Of a stretch of 16,351 nucleotides of DNA, positions 15,401-16,351 are shown in pieces. Location of the stretch: positions 1 through 16,351 of the forward strand of contig JAKUSY010000016.1 of the NCBI GenBank assembly GCA_022451445.1. Direction: 5' to 3'. Positions within the stretch are counted from its first letter, which is position 1; each line of letters opens with the position of its first letter. Both the position numbers and the translations under genes were made by a program. Under the pieces are notes generated by a model. That model made no database searches. It was not told the DNA's origin and saw nothing but the letters and a program-made list of their open reading frames with translations. Origin of the DNA: Planctomycetota bacterium. Lineage in GTDB: Bacteria; Planctomycetota; UBA8108.

Positions 15401-16279
15401 TTACGCTCCGCCCGTCTCTATCCAACCCTCGCGGCGCCGGAGTTCAGCCAGCATGGCGGCGAGGTGCCGCAGGGCTTCGCCCTGGCTATGGAGCTGCCCG
15501 GCGGCGCGGAAGGAGCCATCTATTACACCACCGACGGCAGCGACCCGAGAGCTTACGGAACCGGCGGGCTCTCGGCTTCCGCGGCCGCCTACGATGGACC
15601 GGTTCGCATCACGACCAATACAGCCGTGCGGGCACGCGCCCTCTCAGGCGAGACCTGGAGCGCCCTCAACGCGGCCGATTTCTCCGTACCGGCCGCCTGG
15701 TCGGGTCTCGCCATCACGGAGCTCATGTACCATGCCCCCGGTGGCGGCCCCTACGATTTCATCGAGCTGGCCAACCTTGGCGACTCCCCGCTGGACCTCT
15801 CCGGCCTCTTCTTCAGCACAGGCATCTCCTTCGCCTTTGCCGAGCAAGCTGTTCTTTCGGGCGGGGCGCGCCTCGTGCTCGCCGCCGACGCGGCCGCCTT
15901 CGCCACCGCCTACCCGGCGGCAGCGCACTTCGGCGTCTACGAGGGCTCCCTCGACAACGATGGTGAGCGCATCGAGCTGAGGGACTCCTTCGGAAACCTC
16001 GCCGCGTACGTTGACTACAATGACGGCGGAGCCTGGCCCATCGGCCCCGATGGTTTCGGCTACTCCCTGGTCCCGGCGCGCCCGGGAAACGGCGGCGACG
16101 GACCGGAGCACTGGCGCGCCAGCGCCGACGCCTTCGGTTCCCCGGGCGCCGAGGACCCGGCGCCTCGGCCGCGGCGGGTGTTGATCAAAGAGGTGCTGAG
16201 GCGCACCGAGGCGCCGCTCGAGGACGCTGGCGAGCTCATCAACCCCGCCGACGTCGCCATCGACATCGGCGGCTGGTAG
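12446..16279 (+). CDS. Exported CotH-kinase protein with lamin-tail and chitobiase C-terminal-like domains, ended by an in-frame TAG
   Basis: A 1277-residue reading frame from a GTG with GGAG 5 nt upstream, opening a signal peptide (cleavage near ALSSQ, about residue 25). Domains in order: galactose-binding-like sandwich (about 26-195, with DDGFILWINGVEV); Ig-like module starting TPPSIAG (about 199-295); lamin-tail domain 1 (about 305-440, VINELLASN...DWIELRNLG); chitobiase/hexosaminidase C-terminal-like domain (about 462-544, IYYTLDGSEPT); CotH kinase domain (about 590-930); second chitobiase-like domain (about 1010-1072, IYYTTDGSDP); lamin-tail 2 (about 1087-1198); start of lamin-tail 3 (about 1246 on). 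The kinase domain has R644-V-Q-G-G-S, K657/K658 before SYRLAF, D831 in NDDWPHHNW and D855 in SWDAEH; the D831-D855 gap of 24 is close to that of the two key Asp of Bacillus CotH. Such kinases can phosphorylate secreted proteins; the target is unknown. The stop lies inside lamin-tail 3. Confidence 0.85.
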   Translation: MPGVRLLKILFLSWLLAIPAALSSQEVVYLEAGSGWSWLPGLSEASAPREAWRESAFDDSAWASGATPIGYGDPPFGTDLAEAEPPMRRNYTSLYLRHTLEIPNPAMVVALEAAIDFDDGFILWINGVEVAAENPPEEPAFDARASRSHESGTYEVFDLPAPSDFIIAGTNTIAVQLFNATPTSSDAKFDLALIDPVGIDTTPPSIAGLLPGFNARVRELRRIEVTFSEAVAGVDAGDLLINGIEADSVSGSATGPYIFEFEQPPEGEVAISWSENHEIRDLFAPANDFVAESWTYVIDPNAPTGQLVINELLASNQGGLRDEDGDSPDWIELRNLGTERVELAGWTLTDDASAPGKWTFPQRQLLPGEYLLVFASGKDRAPDEGNLHVNFKLETGGEYLGLFGPNAPRQAVSELAPAYPPQRTNLAWGRTETGIPGYLATPTPGESNAASEVLEGVVAEVSPSHPRGFYGGGFSLELTCATEGASIYYTLDGSEPTEGDGTLYTGAIDITDSPSTPMRMVRAAAYRRGQLPSTATTWSYIFPERVLSQPRNPPGFPSSWPGTAADYEMDPQVINARDNRALGLRALMSLPAISIVGGMDDLFGSSRGVIVHPSSAGPAWEREVTAELILPDGDEGFLASCGIRVQGGSSTSGWKSKKTSYRLAFRGDHGQSKLRYDFFPGSPVDRFDNLVLDAHLNLTFTHPSHDQRVRSQYVRDMFVSDLQLATGSLAPRSRLCNVFLNGLFWGVFDVHERPDNGYCEEHLGGDKAEWDILRHNGGQVVDGNSAAWNAMMSLARANLGTLANYEALQGQLDVLDIADYMLVNFYTGNDDWPHHNWYAGRRRTPGGVFRFFSWDAEHVLKDVNVNRVGVNNNNTPAEVFSRLRQSPEWRLLFADRVHQHFFNGGPMYVNPSERNWNPEQPGDNRPAQIYMRRADEINLPMVLEAARWGDVRREPPYTREGEWSAELNWLLRTWFPNRSARVLQQLRSARLYPTLAAPEFSQHGGEVPQGFALAMELPGGAEGAIYYTTDGSDPRAYGTGGLSASAAAYDGPVRITTNTAVRARALSGETWSALNAADFSVPAAWSGLAITELMYHAPGGGPYDFIELANLGDSPLDLSGLFFSTGISFAFAEQAVLSGGARLVLAADAAAFATAYPAAAHFGVYEGSLDNDGERIELRDSFGNLAAYVDYNDGGAWPIGPDGFGYSLVPARPGNGGDGPEHWRASADAFGSPGAEDPAPRPRRVLIKEVLRRTEAPLEDAGELINPADVAIDIGGW

Positions 16280-16351
16280 CTCAGTGACAGCCGTGAGAGC
16301 ATCGAGGACCTCAGGAAATACCGCATCCCCGAGGGAACCGTTATCGCCCCC
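16277..16351 (+). pseudogene. Continuation of the CotH/lamin-tail frame beyond the in-frame TAG
   Basis: After the TAG at 16277-16279 the same frame stays open for 24 codons to the window edge. It reads LSDSRESIEDLRKYRIPEGT and then VIAP. This is the ordinary next part of a lamin-tail domain: in relatives 'DIGGW' is usually followed by an aromatic residue and 'LSDS...KYRIPxGT'. The stop therefore replaces what is expected to be a Tyr or Phe codon (TAC or TAT to TAG is a single change). Either the gene carries a nonsense mutation, the base is a sequencing error, or the amber codon is read through. The gene continues outside the window. Confidence 0.75.

Noticed and set aside
683..16351. A cellulosome, CRISPR, prophage or defence island
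   Set aside because: No cohesin, scaffoldin, glycoside hydrolase, Cas, phage, transposase or nuclease gene was seen; one dockerin-like tail is not enough.

Overview
The window is GC-rich, densely coded bacterial DNA from what looks like a Gram-negative environmental organism. Several features suggest Planctomycetota or a related lineage rich in secreted proteins: very long exported multidomain proteins, a C-terminal dockerin-like tail of the '(R)GDxNxDGxxxxTD...LFxGG' type, a secreted Cys-type sulfatase, a CotH-kinase/lamin-tail protein and a DUF4416 protein. This placement is an inference from gene content; the window has no rRNA marker. I saw no tRNA, rRNA, CRISPR array, transposase, integrase or phage gene.

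Layout, left to right. (1) 1-258, minus strand: the first 86 codons of a dimeric-type glycyl-tRNA synthetase running off the left edge, with a good promoter at 329-356. (2) 259-682: a divergent intergenic region with an inverted repeat. (3) 683-5281, plus: a 1532-residue exported protein built from four PA14-like modules, two Ig-like modules, a malectin-like domain, two 31-residue Asp/Cys repeats and a dockerin-like tail, closed by a strong terminator. (4) 5357-6373, minus: a zinc-free medium-chain NADP-dependent oxidoreductase, convergent with (3). (5) 6512-10769, plus: a tight four-gene block of two M16 peptidase genes (one with an intact zinc site, one a lipoprotein without it), an arylamine N-acetyltransferase-like protein and a DUF4416 protein, joined by 4-nt and 8-nt overlaps or a 16-nt gap. 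(6) 10854-12302, plus: an exported sulfatase, possibly part of the same transcript. (7) 12446 to the right edge, plus: a very large exported CotH-kinase/lamin-tail protein whose frame is cut by an in-frame TAG at 16277, after which the same domain continues in frame to the window end.

How the genes work together: most products are predicted to leave the cytoplasm. The M16 pair looks like a split peptidase in which one subunit supplies zinc and the other the substrate-binding R/Y pair. The sulfatase, the PA14/malectin/dockerin protein and the CotH protein fit a surface or extracellular programme for handling sulfated glycans or structured surface proteins. No cohesin, scaffoldin or glycoside hydrolase is in the window, so a cellulosome-like role is not supported. 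The points most worth checking are the interrupted CotH/lamin-tail gene, the unusual 1532-residue protein and the M16-M16-NAT-DUF4416 block.
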